A DNA stretch of 64,000 bases. Source: Pegoplata infirma (lineage: Eukaryota > Arthropoda > Insecta > Diptera > Anthomyiidae). Where the stretch lies: NCBI GenBank assembly GCA_963921195.1, contig OY992537.1, forward strand, positions 147,677,841 through 147,741,840, given 5' to 3'. Each line of letters begins with the position of its first letter. Position 1 is the stretch's first letter. Position numbers and translations under genes: made by a program. The notes under the pieces are model-generated. The model made no database searches and was not told the origin of the DNA. It worked only from the letters and a program-made list of their open reading frames with translations. Positions 1 through 9,800 of the stretch are shown here, piece after piece.

Positions 1-239
1 CCATTTTAAAAGGTTTTGAATTTACCTGAATACTTTGGGTCGTGAAATCAGGTTTTGCGTCGAGTTGTTTCCTCATTTTCACAATGTGAGGCTCGGTTTT
101 GCTGAGAGAAGTTCCAGTTTCTTCTCTATTTTTTAAGGGTAGGGTAACAATATACCTCCCAGAGTTGATGATATGTGTTGTGGAGTCGAATTTTTTGGAC
201 CCCAAAACCTTTTTTGGGGTTTTCTCCACCGCCCAAGAG

Positions 240-470
240 TGTGTTAAGATTCTATTGTTTAGTTGAGTCGATTTCCAAATTTGTCCCCCCACAATCAAGC
301 CAAATGCTGTATTTTGCGTCAAAAGGGATTGAGGTGTTTGGATATCTGGTCCCCCCACAATCAATCCAAATGCTGTTTTTTGTGTCAAAAGGGATACAAT
401 AGATCGAGACGGTGTTTCAAGGGAGTAATGCAAAGGACTTCGACAAATACGAGGGTCTGAAGGTTCAAAT
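240..470 (-). pseudogene. BEL/Pao pol remnant with duplicated motif
   Basis: Read on the minus strand, two adjacent ~65-bp copies encode a TAFGLIVGG-like string. The intact BEL element further right has the equivalent TVFGWIVTG at about 10880-10910, between protease and RT. The two copies are about 66 bases apart and differ by a few bases, so a short tandem duplication occurred in the pol relic. No long frame survives. I see nothing else recognisable in 1-720. The orientation agrees with the Gag remnant at 721-1752. The identification rests on one short motif plus context. Confidence 0.45.
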
Positions 471-720
471 TTATCAGTCTCATATAGTTTTTGTGAGTCC
501 AATGTTAGTGGTGTTTTTGTCGAACTTTGCATAAAATTTTCATACAAATTTAAGCGTATATACGCTAACCTAAAATGAAAAATTGTAATTTTATTAAATA
601 TAAGTCAATAAAATAGTGTTTTTAGCTTCGGAATAGTTTCATAAGTGCCTAATTGTTAAACATTGCCAATTTCACTTCTTAGCTAAGCGTGTATAGTGAG
701 TTTGAGCTAAGCGTATATAG

Positions 721-1752
721 TCATAAGTTCGACAAAAAAACCACAGTTGTTGTTGATATCTTAGAAGAAGGGGTCTGTAAGACTGGCGCGCACACTTCTA
801 AATTTAAACTAAACCCGGTGGCAGGGATTAGTTTTTGCTTGGTTGGTTGTGATTCAGGGTCGATGATAGCACTTTCCTGGAATCTTTTGACTCTAGCTTC
901 ATTTTGTGGTATTGTGGTGAACAGTAAAGTTGTTTGATACGGTGGTAATCGAGTGTCTTTTTGTAGGGTCAAGGATGATATGCTCGGAAAAGCTGAACTG
1001 GGAGTGGACTGTATATTTTTGATTTGCGCTGTGGCATATGTACTTGGGCGTACTTCAATATTTTTTGGAAATAAGCTGTTTAACTGGGTCTCTGTGGCCT
1101 GATGCAACATTGTGTAGTGTCTTTGTTGGCACAGTCTACAGCTGTATTTGCTAGGGCAGTCCTTGACACTGTGGTCGACAAAAAGACAATTGAAACAAGA
1201 ATTTGTGACTTTGGCTAATTGAATTCGATCTTTGACATCTTTTTCTAAAAATTTGGGGCAATATCGTAATGGATGCGACTCTTTGCAATGCGGGCAAGTG
1301 TGGGAGTCGTTACGAAAAACTTTTGATTTTGAAAAGTTTGTATTTGTTGACCCGGTGGGTAAATGTGACGTTTGGTTTGACCTTGTCTTCCCAATGAAAG
1401 ATTTAGATTTGTGTAAATGGGGCTGTGTTGTGAAAAGTGGGGATTTAGCAGAAAATTGGTAATTTGTTGTTTTTTCACAATTTTTGTTAGCGTCGATTTT
1501 CGCTTTTAAAAAACTGTAACCACTTTTATATGCTAAGAAACATTTTTTATATTGATCCCGAAGTTTATTTTTATTAATTAGGTCATCTGGTCCCTCGTTT
1601 TTGTCCCTGCACTCCTCGTAGATTCTCTTAACTTGGATCCAATGAGCTTGCAGTTTACAGAGATCGTCTTCTAAATTCAAAATGTTGTCTTTGGCTCGAC
1701 TTTCGAAATTTAAAAAGTCATTTGTACAATTTACAAATTTGATGAGGGTCAT
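721..1752 (-). pseudogene. gag: BEL/Pao Gag remnant with zinc knuckles
   Basis: An open minus-strand frame of 343 codons. Residues ~150-225 hold the BEL/Pao nucleocapsid pattern: CPHCKESHPLRYCPKF, then CFNCLFVDHSVKDCP, then CRLCQQRHYTMLH. These knuckles would bind the element's RNA. Near the C-terminus IIDPESQ resembles the protease ALIDPASQ motif of the BEL element at 10490. The ~200-residue capsid (DUF1759-like) block seen in the copy at 8871-9800 is missing between residues ~85 and 130, so this is an internally deleted Gag. It lies downstream of the leader, PBS and LTR at 1753-3299 on the same strand. The remaining pol is degraded or lies beyond the left edge. Confidence 0.75.
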
Positions 1753-2931
1753 TGTGAGGGATTTTGTTGCTTTAAGTTATTGGCTCAGATGAAATTAATA
1801 CAAAAATGAGTCGAAAAGTGTAGCTGCTGGTGATCAAAATTGAATTCGTACGCAAATAGCGTTAATAATTTTTCAAAAAATGTTGTAAAATGTTTTTCCC
1901 GGAAAAATTCCGAAACTGGTTGAGTTGGCCACCCTGTGACGTGAAACAGCAAATTGTATGTAGCTTGTAGCAAATGGATCGGTAAAAACTAAGTTAAAGT
2001 TTTCAGAAATTTGGCGAATTATTTTCCCCAGAAAAGTTTGAAATCTTGTTGAGATGGCAACCCTATGGCAGTTGTACACAAGATTCGTTAAAAACCTGAG
2101 TCAAATTTTTTCCAAAAAATTGGCGAATTTTTTGTCCCGAGAAAATGTCCAAAAAAGTTGAGACGGTAACTCTATAATAGTTACAACAGCACAAAAAATG
2201 TAGGGTCATAAATATGTATAAAACACAAGCGAGTGTACAAATATTTGGAGTTATTTTCGTTTTGAACTAGAGTGTCCAAATTTTGTTGTTGTCCTTTCCT
2301 CTAATTTCTGTTTTTACGAAATTTCATTTGTACTTACTTGCTGTGTCGTTTGGTATACTTATTTGGGTTTGCTGTCGTTGATGCTGCTGGTGTCTTTTCC
2401 TCTGCTTGGATGACGTCTGATCACTGCTTGTTGATGATAGATCGCTGTTGACGTTTTGCTGCTACTTAACGTTGACTGCGTTTTGGGCTTTGTTTGTTGT
2501 TGCTGTTTTTAACGATGGTGATTAAGGAATATCACTTTTGTTGTAAGGGTGCCGTTAGGAATTTTTAATGTTTTCAAGGTTATTTCAAATTTTTAGTTTT
2601 TAAGAACTTTTTGTTGTTGTTCTTTTTTATTTAAAACATTCACAAATAATATTTTATTTTATTGTTCAAATTTTGTTTTAAATAATTTAAGGGTCACTTT
2701 TAATTATATAAAATGTTTTAATTATTTTACAAAAAAGTTTTTTATAAAATATTAAGCACGGGCGTCACTGTTTATATAGAGTCACAAATTTGTTTTTAGA
2801 ATTGTTAAAAAATCACAAAATTATTTTTTGCAAATAATTTATTTATCACTTTTTAATTAGAGTCACAATTTAATAAATGTTTTTGAATTAGAGTCACTTT
2901 TTTTTTATAAAAATTTAAAAACACAATTTCT
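1753..2931 (-). other. leader of minus-strand BEL element
   Basis: Noncoding leader between PBS and Gag remnant. It holds three ~115-bp tandem repeats (1890-2190), a less AT-rich CAN-rich stretch around 2390-2520, and a 5' splice-site consensus GTAAGT on the minus strand (plus-strand ACTTAC, 2332-2337). Recurrent GTCAC words on the plus strand lie between 2690 and 2910. No ORF of note. Confidence 0.5.
1890..2190. repeat. three ~115-bp tandem repeats in BEL leader
   Basis: The motif GTTGAG-(T/A)(T/C)GGC(C/A)A-CCCT recurs at ~1919, ~2047 and ~2158. Each copy is preceded by a diverged stretch containing TTTGGCGAATT or a similar string. The copies are old. Confidence 0.5.
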
Positions 2932-2950
2932 ATCCGGTTCGCGAGGACCA
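2932..2950 (-). other. primer-binding site of minus-strand BEL element
   Basis: On the minus strand TGGTCCTCGCGAACCGGAT directly follows the LTR end CTTAAACATT. The BEL element at 7316 has the near-identical TGGTCCTTCGAACCGGAT, which supports both calls. The TGG start fits a tRNA 3' CCA end. I do not assign the tRNA. Confidence 0.75.
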
Positions 2951-2952
2951 AA

Positions 2953-3299
2953 TGTTTAAGGACGACCTTAAATAAAACACGGTTCGGATTTTGTTTTTGT
3001 GTTTTTCTTATTTTAGTTTTATTTTAAATTTAAATGTTTTTTTTTTGTTTAGTTTTTAGTTAACAAAATTAATGTTTTTATAATAAATTTAAAACTTGGT
3101 TTTGTTAGTAAAATATGGGGTCACAATTTGTTTTTGTTCACTGTACAATTTCTATTTAAATGTTTGTAGTTGTTAATTTTAAACTTTCTTGATTTTGTCT
3201 TTACTGTTTAATGTTAGAAACTAGAGTGGTTGTTAATAATTTTAGAATTGAGTATTGATGCTTGCTAGCATCAATATGAATTTTAATGTACCAACAACA
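2953..3299 (-). repeat. 5' LTR of minus-strand BEL element
   Basis: This interval runs from TGTTTAAG to CCAACAACA on the plus strand, so it has TG...CA ends, and it abuts the PBS. The right boundary is inferred from the terminal dinucleotide only, because no second LTR is in the window. Length ~347 bp. Confidence 0.55.
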
Positions 3300-3816
3300 A
3301 TACTAATAATTTGACAAACAAACACGCAAAAAAATCCGGTGTGTAAATTTATGCAATCATGCTTGGTAAATTTTTTTTTCTATAGAGTTTTAACATTTTT
3401 CGCAAGCCTTGTTTTGTTTTCCTCTGTCAAAGCTAAAATTTCATATTTATGTTGTTAACAAATATTACCAAGCTTGCTTGGCACATTGCAAGTACTTTTA
3501 AACATTATGCAAAACGACTTGTTTATTATTGCCCGCTATTAAATTGATTTATTTTTGTAAAAACTTGGTAAATTTTTGCATGGGTGTGTAAAAGTGACCT
3601 AATACAGTACGAAAATAATTTGCAGTTCATTTAAACTAGTTCAATTGAACTAGTTCGTTCAACAACTCTAGTTTCAACCGTGTGAATATAAACAAAAATA
3701 CATTTCGACAAGGTTAGTATGAAATTAATTTGTAACTTTTGTTTACTATTTAGTTTTGTTAAAATTGTTTTTTTCCAGGTTTACGACTTTTTACGGCCGA
3801 TGGAAAATGCAGTTTA
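3300..3816. repeat. fragment of ACACGCAAAAAAA-end repeat family
   Basis: About 85 bp starting at 3328 (ACACGCAAAAAAATCC, then a GCAATCATGCTTGG block) recur at 49393-49480. CTTGGTAAA-like words are repeated in this stretch and in similar noncoding DNA near 4430, 49430, 49519 and 59609. This looks like a non-autonomous transposon end. The rest is AT-rich with nothing recognisable. Confidence 0.4.
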
Positions 3817-3957
3817 TACGGGATTCACACTTGCTGTTTTGAAGTGTTTAAGAGTGAGATGTTTAAAAAAGTCTTTATTCCGTGTCCATTACGTTTTTAT
3901 TCTGTTCCTGGTGATTTGTTCAACAACTTGTTTAAGGTCGCAAGTGTGAATGCCATA
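3817..3957. mobile_element. 141-bp Harbinger-like MITE
   Basis: Terminal inverted repeats TACGGGATTCACACTTGC and, at the right, GCAAGTGTGAATGCCATA. It is flanked on both sides by TTA (3814-3816, 3958-3960), the TWA duplication typical of PIF/Harbinger. A second 141-bp copy in opposite orientation lies at 50909-51049, and a longer relative at 6318-7032. It has no coding capacity. Confidence 0.75.
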
Positions 3958-3960
3958 TTA

Positions 3961-4226
3961 GATATGTAAGTTTATTGTATTTTATATTGTATTGTATTTA
4001 ATTTTAGATATATTAAATAAATAAATGAAAAAAAATATTACTAAATTTCTTTTATTTTTTATACAAAACAAAATTGATTATATTTATTAAGCATTGACGT
4101 TTTTTTAATAAGACATGAATGGCAATATTTGCCAAGCATTTTTGGGCAAATATAGTTAAAATTTTGTTTACTGGGATGTTCCTAAGCGTTTTGGCAAAAT
4201 ATTAAAATAACTTGTTTAAAGGGCAG
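3961..4226. other. AT-rich spacer, nothing recognised
   Basis: Homopolymer-rich A/T sequence without a convincing ORF, RNA or repeat terminus. Confidence 0.5.
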
Positions 4227-4397
4227 TTTACACGTTAACTACCCTTGACCACCCTTATCTACTATTTCCCAGTATTGGTGATACGGTTTGCCGGGTTTAA
4301 ATAATTTTGTATGAAAAATTATTTGAATTTGACAATTGTTATCCTCAAATACTGGGAAATAGTAGATAAGGGTGGTCAAGGGTAGTTAACGTGTAAA
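4227..4397. mobile_element. 171-bp palindromic MITE
   Basis: Near-perfect ~50-bp inverted repeats, starting TTTACACGTTAACTACCC and ending with the complement, surround a ~65-bp loop. I could not find an unambiguous target duplication, so the superfamily is unassigned. Confidence 0.7.
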
Positions 4398-4710
4398 TCA
4401 AGCTTAATGGGATTCCTCCCTATCTGCTTGGTAAAATTGGAACATTTTATTATGAAATCGCACCCAAGTTTTTTTTTGCGTGAAGAGATTAGTGAAAGGG
4501 AATATGCAACTAAAATGCATTGATTTGATGGTACCGCTATATACGTGGGTCGGCTCATCAGTTTATGGGCTGTTGGTACGTAGGTAGTACAATAAGTTTA
4601 GGGTCATCTCTAAACAAGTAGTTTTTGCCGACTAGAATGATTTTGAAAGAAAATTGTTTTCATTTACGTCACTAAAATATTACCTTGTATAAATCTACCT
4701 TGGTTATGCA
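4398..4710. other. unassigned spacer
   Basis: No gene or repeat boundary recognised, apart from a TGCTTGGTAAAAT word near 4428. Confidence 0.5.
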
Positions 4711-4718
4711 CCCATTAG

Positions 4719-6121
4719 CAGAGTACGTATTTTATCACCACGATCTGTTCATTTTTGTTCTTTCTTTCACCATTTAAGAATATTGAACAACGTTTGATGT
4801 TTTTTTTTTTCTTTATCATGAGATTGAACACAATGTATTTTGTTCAGTTTCATTTCGTTTCAGTTGAGAAAAAAAACAGTTTATCATTTCATGAAGATGA
4901 AATGTGGTTTGTTTTGTTTTTTCTTCTTTTTCAGACGGTGAATTTAAGTTAAAAGAAAAAAACTTCTTTTCTTTTTCATGAAACGAAGAATTCTGATCGT
5001 TTATCATGAAATGAAAAGTTATAAGCAAAATATCGTGATAAAATTATCATGATATGAATGAATGATAAAGAAGGAATGAATGAATTTTATCATTCTTTAG
5101 ACATTTATTTTTTTTTTGCATACACACATTTCATTTCAAAAATTATTACATTCAAATATGGTATTATAACAGAAAAATACTGAAAAAATTTTAAAAAATA
5201 AAGGAAAAATTAGAAAAGTACAGGCAAATATTAAAAAATATATGCAAAATTAAAAACAAAAAATTATTAGAAATTTGTAAAAAGCAGACAATTTTAGAAT
5301 AGCAGTATATTAAAGAAAAAAATTAAAACAAAAATACTATACATACATATGTATGTGTAATAGTTTATTTATTTTCATTGCTAATAAAATACATAAAACA
5401 CATTAGAGTGACTCAAAAAAAAATTTGTTGATGTACCCCCTCAAAATTAACTTTGACATGTTTTATGGAGATTCCCAAAATATTTCGGCTCTAGCGATTA
5501 TCTCCCGTGAGCTAAACCGCGTCAAAAAATGGTTAAAAACAGTATTTTTCAATTCGGAAATTTTTTTTTGTCTGCTTTTTACAAATTTCTAATAATTTTT
5601 TGTTTTTAATTTTGCATATATTTTTTAATATTTGCCTGTACTTTTCTAATTTTTCCTTTATTTTTTAAAATTTTTTTCAGTATTTTTCTGTTATAATACC
5701 ATATTTGAATGTAATAATTTTTGAAATGAAATGTGTGTATGCAAAAAAAAAAATAAATGTCTAAAGAATGATAAAATTCATTCATTCCTTCTTTATCATT
5801 CATTCATATCATGATAATTTTATCACGATATTTTGCTTATAACTTTTCATTTCATGATAAACGATCAGAATTCTTCGTTTCATGAAAAAGAAAAGAAGTT
5901 TTTTTCTTTTAACTTAAATTCACCGTCTGAAAAAGAAGAAAAAACAAAACAAACCACATTTCATCTTCATGAAATGATAAACAGTTTTTTTTTTCAACTA
6001 AACGAAATGAAACTGAACAAAATACATTGTGTTCAATTTCATGACAAAGAAAAATAAAACAAAATACAAATAATCTTGTTCATGAATATGAAAACAAAAA
6101 GAGCTTCATTTACGTACTCTG
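4719..6121. mobile_element. 1.4-kb hAT-type foldback element
   Basis: Two arms of ~570 and ~553 bp (4719-5290 and 5569-6121) are reverse complements around a ~278-bp loop. Termini are CAGAGTACGTA and TACGTACTCTG. The 8-bp duplication CCCATTAG lies at 4711-4718 and 6122-6129. CAG-type ends and 8-bp duplications are hallmarks of hAT. The arms are rich in TCATGAAA/TTTCATGA words, plausible subterminal transposase sites. There is no transposase; the arm frames are mirror images of each other and not genes. Confidence 0.85.
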
Positions 6122-6310
6122 CCCATTAGCCATTCTCTAGTTATCTGATGATACCAAAACAAAATCCTAAAAAAAACAAAAAACATTTCAATATAGTATG
6201 AATACATAAAGTAATCAATGTATTTTATTACTTACCAAATATTTACAGATCAGATCCTATTTTTATTTATTTTTCTAATATTAAATAATTTAATAAGAAA
6301 CAAACACATT

Positions 6311-7313
6311 TGTTTAATACGGAGTTCACACTACAGAATTTGTACTCGTTTAAGCCACTTGTTTAAAAAAGTAAACAAAATCGTTCACACTACATTTTGC
6401 TCGTTTAACGCTGAGTGTTTAACGTTTGTAAACAAACGCACATAACCTAATTCTGAAAAAAATTGCAAAAATATTTCTAAAATCCTTTTAAACTTTGGCG
6501 GAAGACAAGATATTTAATTTTTTTATAACATTTACATAACACCACTACACGGAACACCTTTTTATTGACTAATTCCAAGTAAATAGGAAGATTTTTCTGT
6601 TTTTTGTTCCGGACCTGTCCGAAGCTGTTTGCATATTTATACTTCGATGGAAGGCAAAATTCACTATTAGTGCAGCTTTTCCAATATAATTATTAATAAA
6701 ACACACACTTTTTTCTGATTTTTCAGTAGTTTTTATTAGTTTTTTAAATATTTATAATTTCTCAATTTTCCAATGTTTTGCTAAGAAAATGGCTGACAGA
6801 TACAGAAGCTGGTTGCTATGAAATCTTTTTTTTTGGCATAGAATAAAGAAAAATTAAAAGGAAATATACCGAACCCTGCCTTTGAAATGTTTAGCGAAAT
6901 GTTCAACAGGGAAACAAGTCGAATTTGATTGTTTAGCTAAACAACCAAATGTATGGGGAAACAAGTCAAATTTTGATTGTTTAGCGCTTAAACACTCATG
7001 AGATGTTTAAAGTCGGTAGTGTGAACTCCATATAAGCGAAGATCGTGTAAAAGGCCTGTTACTGTTCAGTGCCTTTTATCTTCTTTTTATCTATCCTTTT
7101 TTTTCTATTTGGCGTCTAGACGCTTTTTAAATAAAACAAGAGAAAAGCTTTTTTATACTCTTGTATACCCCAACTGAGTACGGTACGTACAATTAATTTA
7201 CCCCCGAATTATAATTATTATTAATAAATATTTTATAACGTTTTTGAAAATATAACTAATTGTGTTTTCATTTTTTATTAACATTTTTCGAGACAAATAT
7301 TATCAGATTAACA
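6311..7313 (+). repeat. 5' LTR of BEL element, interrupted by MITE
   Basis: LTR sequence is 6311-6317 plus 7036-7313 (~285 bp, TG...CA). It matches the split 3' LTR (43573-43713 plus 48260-48404) with very few differences. The 3' LTR supplies the empty site for the MITE, and this LTR supplies the empty site for the transposon in the 3' LTR. Confidence 0.9.
6318..7032. mobile_element. 715-bp Harbinger-like MITE inside BEL LTR
   Basis: Terminal repeats TACGGAGTTCACACTAC and GTAGTGTGAACTCCATA, with a TAA duplication (6315-6317, 7033-7035). The uninterrupted 3' LTR reads TGTTTAAGCG at this point, confirming the insertion site. Inner sequence repeats GTTTAAAC-type and GTTTAGC words. It is the long relative of the 141-bp copies at 3817 and 50909. 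Confidence 0.8.
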
Positions 7314-7315
7314 TT

Positions 7316-7333
7316 TGGTCCTTCGAACCGGAT
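7316..7333 (+). other. BEL primer-binding site
   Basis: TGGTCCTTCGAACCGGAT begins two bases after the LTR terminal CA and would anneal to a tRNA 3' end. The minus-strand BEL relic has the same site with two changes (2932-2950). Confidence 0.75.
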
Positions 7334-7474
7334 TATACAGTCCACCCCGTTGATAATATTTGTTAAGAGAAATATTTCTTTTTAGAAACCCCCTTTGGCT
7401 TTCCATTTGGACGGACAAACCCGATTAAAACCCATTTTAAAATAACCCCTTACAAAACCCCTTTAAGGAAAAAG

Positions 7475-7480
7475 GTACGT
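7475..7480 (+). promoter_or_regulatory. candidate 5' splice site in BEL leader
   Basis: AAAG|GTACGT fits the donor consensus and lies ~140 bases downstream of the PBS. It is a plausible partner for the acceptor at 34212-34213 that precedes ORF3. Prediction from consensus only. Confidence 0.45.
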
Positions 7481-8870
7481 GTTTTTGAAATTTATTTTTT
7501 GTGTGAAAAATATAAAAAAAAGTGAAGTGTAACAACATAAAAAGTGTTCCCTGTTTTGATAAAATAAAAAATAAAATACCAACAAAAAGTGTTAAATAAT
7601 CCACAATTACAAAAACAAAAACAAGTGCAAGTGTTAAAAAACCCTTTTTAAATTTTACCAACAACACCCTTGGTTAACATTCAGTGAAAGTGAAGAAAAA
7701 TTAATTTTTTTTATTTAAATATTTTTTCTCATTACTTGTGTTTTTAGTTTTTTTGTTGTGTTCATATCAAAGCAAAATAGTTTTTTTTTTTAATAAAGTT
7801 CTGTTTTTTTTTGTTTTAACTCAAGCTTTTAATTCTCTGTTAACCTACTGTTAAATAAAGCTTTACAGTTTAAAAGTCACTGCTGACATTTTTACTCGTT
7901 AGTTCTAATTAGAACGAATAAAACAAAAAAAGAGAATTAAAAAATATTTTTTTTACTCGTTAGCAAATTGTAAATAAAAAACGGACAATAATATTAAAAC
8001 TATTTTGTGAATTTTTTTTGCCGCTAATTTATTTAATTAAATTAAAAATAAATAATTAAAATTATTTTACCCCAGTGAATGCATTAATTGTGTGAGTTTT
8101 ATTAAAATAAAAGTGAAATATACCGATATTTAACACAGTGTATTTGTTGGTTGTTTTTTTATTATTTTTTTTTTTGTGTTGTTACACACATTCATTAGTG
8201 TTGCAACATTTGAGATAACCGAATAAACCGGGTATTTTGTAACTTTTTACAAAATTGTTTTTTCGCCACAATTCGGTACAAATTAATTATTCGGCTCATT
8301 TTTTAATAAAAGTGCCCGTAATTTTGTGAAATTTAATTAAATTTTGTGAAATTAATTCAATTCATTGAACCCGATTGTGAGTACCCGTGTTTAAAAGTTG
8401 AAACGCTAGTGTAATTTGAACTTTTAATACATTTTTTTGTTACCGAAAGTGATGTACACTGTAAAAAATTGTTGTTTAATTTGTTTTTAAGTGTAAATTT
8501 AAGATAATTTTGCAATTTTAACCCGGTTTTTTGAGATTTTTTAACCCGTATCAAAGAAAAACAGTGTAAATTACTTTTGTAACGTATTATATTGTCAATA
8601 TTTTTGATTTTTTCGAATTTTTACCCAAAATTTAATTGTTTTTTTGCGTTTAACACGAAAACAAATTTATTTCAACTCGTTTTTCCACCCTAAAATACTT
8701 ATCCGAAACATTTTTTGTGATTTTCTCAATTTTTATTGAGTATTTTTTATAATTTTTTTCGAATTATAAAATTTTTGTTGAATTTAACCCGCAGTCATTC
8801 AATTTTAAAGTTTATTTTACCCTTTTTTTAATTTTTTCGAACCCGTTTTTTAGTATTTAAACTTTGAAAA

Positions 8871-9800
8871 ATGGCTGAAATGAACGATTTCATTAGGGTT
8901 TGTGATCGCCTGACTGAGTTTGAGGCATTTATTGCCATAATACCCCAAGTCGAACATAAAACTGGGTCTTTAAACGCTCACGAAAAGGAGTTGACTCGGT
9001 TATGGGAATCCGTTCGGGAAACCTACGAGACCCTTTTAAGCGGTGGTATTCAGAAGGCCCAATTGGAGCTCAAGCAGCGATATATGGCTTCGTATACTAC
9101 CTACGTTCGCGGTATTTCTCTAATTACCGAAAATAGTGAGCGAATTAAGGCGGCGGCAAAGACCCAGGAGCTTAGCCTGAAGCCCAATATACATTTACCC
9201 CCGTGTGATACTGATATTTTTTATTGGGATTATGTTAATTGGCCTACGTTTAGGGACATGTTCACTGCGCTGTACAAAAATAATTCTCGACTATCCCCGG
9301 TTGAGAAATTGTACTACCTTTTGCAAAAAACAAAAGGAGAAGCCCATAATATCGTTCGAACATGTCCATTAACGAATGAAGGTTTTGAGCTTGCATGGAA
9401 AAATTTAGTTGACATGTATGAAAACAAACGTGTTATAATACATGCTCAATTTAAAACCCTATTTTATAATATACCTCAACTCACTAAGGAAACTGGCCCT
9501 AATTTTAAAAGTATACAACGCACTATAAATGATTGTATTACTAATTTATCGCAGTTAAAGCTGAGTTTTGAAACTATTTGGCATCATGCTTTAGTTTTTA
9601 TATGTTCTTCGAAATTACCCGACCATATTGTAGCGCTCTGGGAAGACTCTCCGAAAGCGGATCAATTTAATCCAAGGTGGGAGGAAATGGATAAGTTTTT
9701 AACGGCTCGTTATCATACCCTTGAGGCCGTTTCTGATATAAAAAGCTCGAATCCAAACCCAGTTCAAACTCAAAATAAAAGCGCAAATTTACCCGAATAG
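8871..9800 (+). CDS. gag: BEL/Pao Gag, capsid part, ending at in-frame TAG
   Basis: 309 codons. It would assemble the cytoplasmic particle that packages element RNA. The N-terminal ~90 residues are a helical, charged region. Residues ~110-290 carry the BEL/Pao DUF1759-like pattern: WPTFRDMF, then a run ending KLYYLLQKTKGEA, then AWKNLVDMYENKR. The ATG at 8871 is the first in-frame methionine after the leader. The frame closes at TAG 9798-9800, but the same frame continues open for 23 codons into the zinc-knuckle region. In most BEL elements Gag and Pol form one continuous frame. The TAG is therefore most simply a point mutation; programmed readthrough cannot be excluded. Confidence 0.9.
   Translation: MAEMNDFIRVCDRLTEFEAFIAIIPQVEHKTGSLNAHEKELTRLWESVRETYETLLSGGIQKAQLELKQRYMASYTTYVRGISLITENSERIKAAAKTQELSLKPNIHLPPCDTDIFYWDYVNWPTFRDMFTALYKNNSRLSPVEKLYYLLQKTKGEAHNIVRTCPLTNEGFELAWKNLVDMYENKRVIIHAQFKTLFYNIPQLTKETGPNFKSIQRTINDCITNLSQLKLSFETIWHHALVFICSSKLPDHIVALWEDSPKADQFNPRWEEMDKFLTARYHTLEAVSDIKSSNPNPVQTQNKSANLPE

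Larger units (their letters stand above)
7314..8870 (+). other. BEL 5' leader
   Basis: About 1.5 kb of extremely AT-rich noncoding sequence between PBS and Gag. AACCCG/ACCCGT words recur between ~8370 and 8850. No ORF is supported. RNA packaging and dimerisation signals would be expected here, but I cannot locate them. Confidence 0.6.

Noticed and set aside
4816..6057. Matching 70-74 codon ORFs in both arms
   Set aside because: Identical only because the arms are inverted copies of a hAT foldback; no domain.
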